From the NCBI GenBank assembly GCA_021820825.1, contig JAKADD010000098.1:1-8058 (forward strand): a stretch of DNA of 8,058 nt. Reading direction: 5' to 3'. The translations under genes and the position numbers were made by a program. The first letter of the stretch is position 1. Every line of letters begins with the position of its first letter. The DNA is from Bacillota bacterium (GTDB taxonomy: Bacteria > Bacillota > Bacilli > Alicyclobacillales > SLC66). Positions 6,369-8,058 of this stretch are shown here, piece by piece. The notes beneath the pieces were generated by a model, which saw only the letters and a program-made list of their open reading frames with translations, ran no database searches and was not told the DNA's origin.

Positions 6369-7625
6369 TTATGCGTAGTGGCCGCCGATTTTCCCGCTCC
6401 GGTCGCGAAGCTGTCCAGCGTCCGTAAGGCTGACGGCCCGCATGATGCTTGTTTCACCGAACTCGTCGCGAATCTCATCAATTGTTCGCAAGAGGCCTTC
6501 CCTTTTGATTTCATCCTGAAACAGGGTTAATTGCAGACTGCTGTAATCCTGCAGCATATCGAGTCCGACCATAACCGCTCGCACACCCTGTCCTGACCAC
6601 CAGCGATCAAGAAGCGCAAGCAAATGCGGATACAATTTTTCTGGACTGTCCGTCGACCAATCGAGCGTCCGCGCCTTGTAAAATCCACCCTCGAATCCTG
6701 CATAAGTCAGACCAAGACCAATTCGCCGACCCTTTTGGCGCGCCTTGCGGGTGCGGCTGCATACTTCATCGAGCAATTCCAGGATCACCACCGCAATATC
6801 CCTGCGCGCATCAAAATCGCGGGGCAGTGTTGTGCGGTGCGAAAAACTCTTATGCGGCGCCGAATAGGCGTCGGGATTGATCTCACTGTAATCCTTGCCG
6901 TTGCTCCAGCGATGGACGAGTTCCCCCCAGACTCCGAATCTGTCGCGCAGCCGACCAACTGGAATGGCAGCCACATCCCCGATGGTTTCCGCTTTAAACT
7001 CGATCCGAAGTATCTCCGCCCTTCGTTTTAGACCCCACATGTCCGTAACAGGCAACGGGTGCAGTGTGGTTGGGATATCGTCATCCGTCCACCACACAAT
7101 GCCGCCTGGTGATTTCTTCGCCCTGGCATTTGCCATCTTCGCCATCCATTTGTTCGGAGCAAGGCCAACCCGGCAGCGAATGCGAAACTGATCCCATATC
7201 CTTTGCTGCAACTCCCGCGCCGAAGCCACCGGATCAGGGAACAGATCGGACGGAGTCGGGATGGCGAAGAAACCCTCATCCACACTGAATTGCTCCTGCA
7301 GGGGAAACATGGATTTCATGACGTGCTGGATTCTGACGCTCACCTGCAGGTAAAACTCCATATGCGGGCGAACGACGACCAGCCCTGGCGCAAGACGCAA
7401 AGCTTCTCCCAACCGCATCGCCGTTGAGACGCCAAGCCTCTTTGCAGGCGGTGTGGCCGCCAGGACAATGCCGCTTCTCCGGGCTGGATCGCCCGCCACA
7501 ACAAGCGGTGGATCGGTCGCATCGTCATACTCCTCCCGCTCGGCGTATTCAGCGCGTGATGCGACTTCGCAGGAGGCGTAGAAACTCTGCATATCACACA
7601 AACCATAAACCAACCGGACGCTCAT
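6369..7625 (-). CDS. Y-family translesion DNA polymerase (UvrX/YqjW-like, ImpB/MucB/SamB family)
   Basis: This 418-aa error-prone polymerase is likely to copy past damaged bases. The catalytic palm is intact: Asp11 in CDMQSFYASCE and Asp116-Glu117 in SVDEGF provide the metal ligands. Tyr16, next to Phe15, lies near the steric-gate position. GLAPNKWMAKMANARAKK (154-171) is the conserved finger/palm block, followed by the helix-hairpin-helix thumb around VTDMWGLKRR (193-202). The little-finger domain starts near KSFSHRTTLPRDF (259-271). QLTLF (365-369) fits the beta-clamp binding motif QLxLF. The end, SLTDAGQLRDRSGKIGGHY, is typical of the UvrX/YqjW branch rather than of DinB. Its ATG overlaps the stop of the preceding small gene as ATGA, and the YolD-like gene follows after six bases. 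Transcription is likely LexA-controlled. A small chance remains that it is a phage-type copy. Confidence 0.95.
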   Translation of the reverse strand: MSVRLVYGLCDMQSFYASCEVASRAEYAEREEYDDATDPPLVVAGDPARRSGIVLAATPPAKRLGVSTAMRLGEALRLAPGLVVVRPHMEFYLQVSVRIQHVMKSMFPLQEQFSVDEGFFAIPTPSDLFPDPVASARELQQRIWDQFRIRCRVGLAPNKWMAKMANARAKKSPGGIVWWTDDDIPTTLHPLPVTDMWGLKRRAEILRIEFKAETIGDVAAIPVGRLRDRFGVWGELVHRWSNGKDYSEINPDAYSAPHKSFSHRTTLPRDFDARRDIAVVILELLDEVCSRTRKARQKGRRIGLGLTYAGFEGGFYKARTLDWSTDSPEKLYPHLLALLDRWWSGQGVRAVMVGLDMLQDYSSLQLTLFQDEIKREGLLRTIDEIRDEFGETSIMRAVSLTDAGQLRDRSGKIGGHYA

Positions 7626-7876
7626 GACTGCAACCCGCTCCGTTCGGCCCTGTTGTTCGTTTCCGCATCAAGCATCCGGCGCATGTAAATCGCTTCGTCG
7701 AAATGCTCACCGTGTTTGTATGCAATCCAGATATCGTACAGATTGATTTTACGGTCAATGATGTTGATTCCTTCGGCAGTCATCTGCTGTTTCACAAGCC
7801 TGATCTGCCCAGCTACATATTCATCGAATGACTCCAGCATCAGCAAGCGTCGAATGAGGGCTGTTGGCCTGGTCAA
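7622..7876 (-). CDS. Small protein of unknown function, first gene of the SOS operon
   Basis: I do not recognise this protein of about 84 aa. It is charged and largely helical, with a basic N-terminus (TRPTALIRRLLML) followed by ESFDEYVAGQIRLVKQQM, then INLYDIWIAYKHGEHFDEAI and YMRRMLDAE. No membrane segment, signal peptide or cysteine is present. A GTG at 7885 lies inside the ribosome binding site itself. TTG at 7876 has GAGAGGTGAT upstream (GAGG-type core eight bases away) and is the better start. The stop overlaps the polymerase ATG as ATGA, so the two are tightly coupled. It lies directly behind the LexA-box promoter. Position suggests a partner or regulator of the polymerase, but nothing in the sequence proves a function. 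Confidence 0.72.
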   Translation of the reverse strand: MTRPTALIRRLLMLESFDEYVAGQIRLVKQQMTAEGINIIDRKINLYDIWIAYKHGEHFDEAIYMRRMLDAETNNRAERSGLQS

Positions 7877-7894
7877 ACTTATCACCTCTCAATG

Positions 7895-7908
7895 CGAACG
7901 TTTGTTCT
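7895..7908 (-). promoter_or_regulatory. LexA (DinR) box at the transcription start
   Basis: The minus strand reads AGAACAAACGTTCG, matching the Bacillus LexA consensus CGAACRNRYGTTYG at all but the first position. It lies just downstream of the TATAAT, covering the expected start of transcription, so LexA binding would block the promoter. Confidence 0.82.
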
Positions 7909-7915
7909 TTTTGTC

Positions 7916-7944
7916 ATTATATACTGCCGCCTTAGGAAAAGCAA
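7916..7944 (-). promoter_or_regulatory. Sigma-A promoter of the SOS operon
   Basis: On the minus strand a perfect TATAAT (7921-7916) lies 17 bases from TTGCTT (7944-7939). Transcription should start near 7909, about 33 bases before the TTG start. The strong -10 with a weak -35 and LexA boxes on both sides is the usual design of a repressed damage-inducible promoter. Confidence 0.75.
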
Positions 7945-7955
7945 ACATCAGTTCG
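7942..7955 (-). promoter_or_regulatory. Second LexA (DinR) box overlapping the -35
   Basis: The minus strand reads CGAACTGATGTTTG, matching CGAACRNRYGTTYG at all but the sixth position. It overlaps the -35 hexamer by three bases. Its centre is 47 bases from the centre of the downstream box, about four and a half helical turns. Confidence 0.75.
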
Positions 7956-7988
7956 CAAATTTATATGTCCATATTGTTCCTATACAGC

Positions 7989-8006
7989 AAAATGGTCTCC
8001 ATTTTT
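7989..8006. terminator. Possible bidirectional hairpin with A- and T-tracts
   Basis: AAAATGG (7989-7995) and CCATTTT (7999-8005) form a 7-bp stem with a TCT loop and one further T at 8006. A- and T-rich flanks of a hairpin fit an intrinsic terminator in either direction, but only two GC pairs support it. It would insulate the SOS operon from whatever lies to the right. Confidence 0.35.
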
Positions 8007-8058
8007 CACGGCGACATCCACGATTCCCGCACCTCCGCGTAAATTTCACCCTGACTTG
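8006..8058 (-). CDS. Possible C-terminal fragment of a gene entering from the right edge
   Basis: On the minus strand one frame runs in from the edge and reads SQGEIYAEVRESWMSP before a TGA at 8008-8006. The end coincides with the hairpin at 7989-8006, as a gene end would. It is too short to assign to a family, and the other strand is not excluded. Confidence 0.3.
   Translation of the reverse strand, partial: SQGEIYAEVRESWMSP

Overview
The window looks like a chromosomal segment from a moderately GC-rich Firmicute, most plausibly an acidophilic member of the Alicyclobacillaceae. This is inferred from four things: strong AGGAGG-type ribosome binding sites, Gram-positive-type LexA (DinR) boxes, a UvrX-like polymerase with a YolD-like partner, and a sulfolipid gene (sqdB). 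Sulfoquinovosyl lipid is known from Alicyclobacillus. There are no rRNA or tRNA genes, no CRISPR array and no intact mobile element.

Layout. Bases 1-1923 (+ strand) hold the end of a probable group-1/GT4 glycosyltransferase, then sqdB (UDP-sulfoquinovose synthase) and a GtrA-family membrane protein. This is a small glycolipid cluster closed by a GC hairpin. From 2001 to the right edge every gene lies on the minus strand. Read in their own direction (right to left), the first unit (7876-6039) is an SOS operon: an unknown 84-aa protein, a Y-family DNA polymerase and a YolD-like protein, driven by a good sigma-A promoter with two near-consensus LexA boxes. Next (5819-4434) is an ECF-like sigma factor with a C-terminal extension, followed 18 bases later by a ClpP paralogue. 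A 470-base gap follows with an AT-rich promoter region, 17-bp repeats, a 16-bp inverted repeat and direct repeats. The last unit (3963-2001) is an ArsR/HTH_20 regulator and an MFS exporter.

The most unusual local structure is the regulator-exporter junction (3341-3407). It is a near-perfect tandem array of a 10-bp unit which, on the coding strand, reads AGGAGGAATG, so every unit carries both a Shine-Dalgarno core and an ATG. The array encodes the last residues and stop of the regulator. It forms chained ATGA-overlapping mini-ORFs, and one of these ends in a GTGA overlap with the best start of the exporter. The geometry suggests a copy-number-sensitive translational coupling element.

Two gene starts were moved on ribosome-binding-site evidence (sigma factor to 5819, unknown SOS protein to TTG at 7876). 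The exporter start was moved to GTG at 3338.
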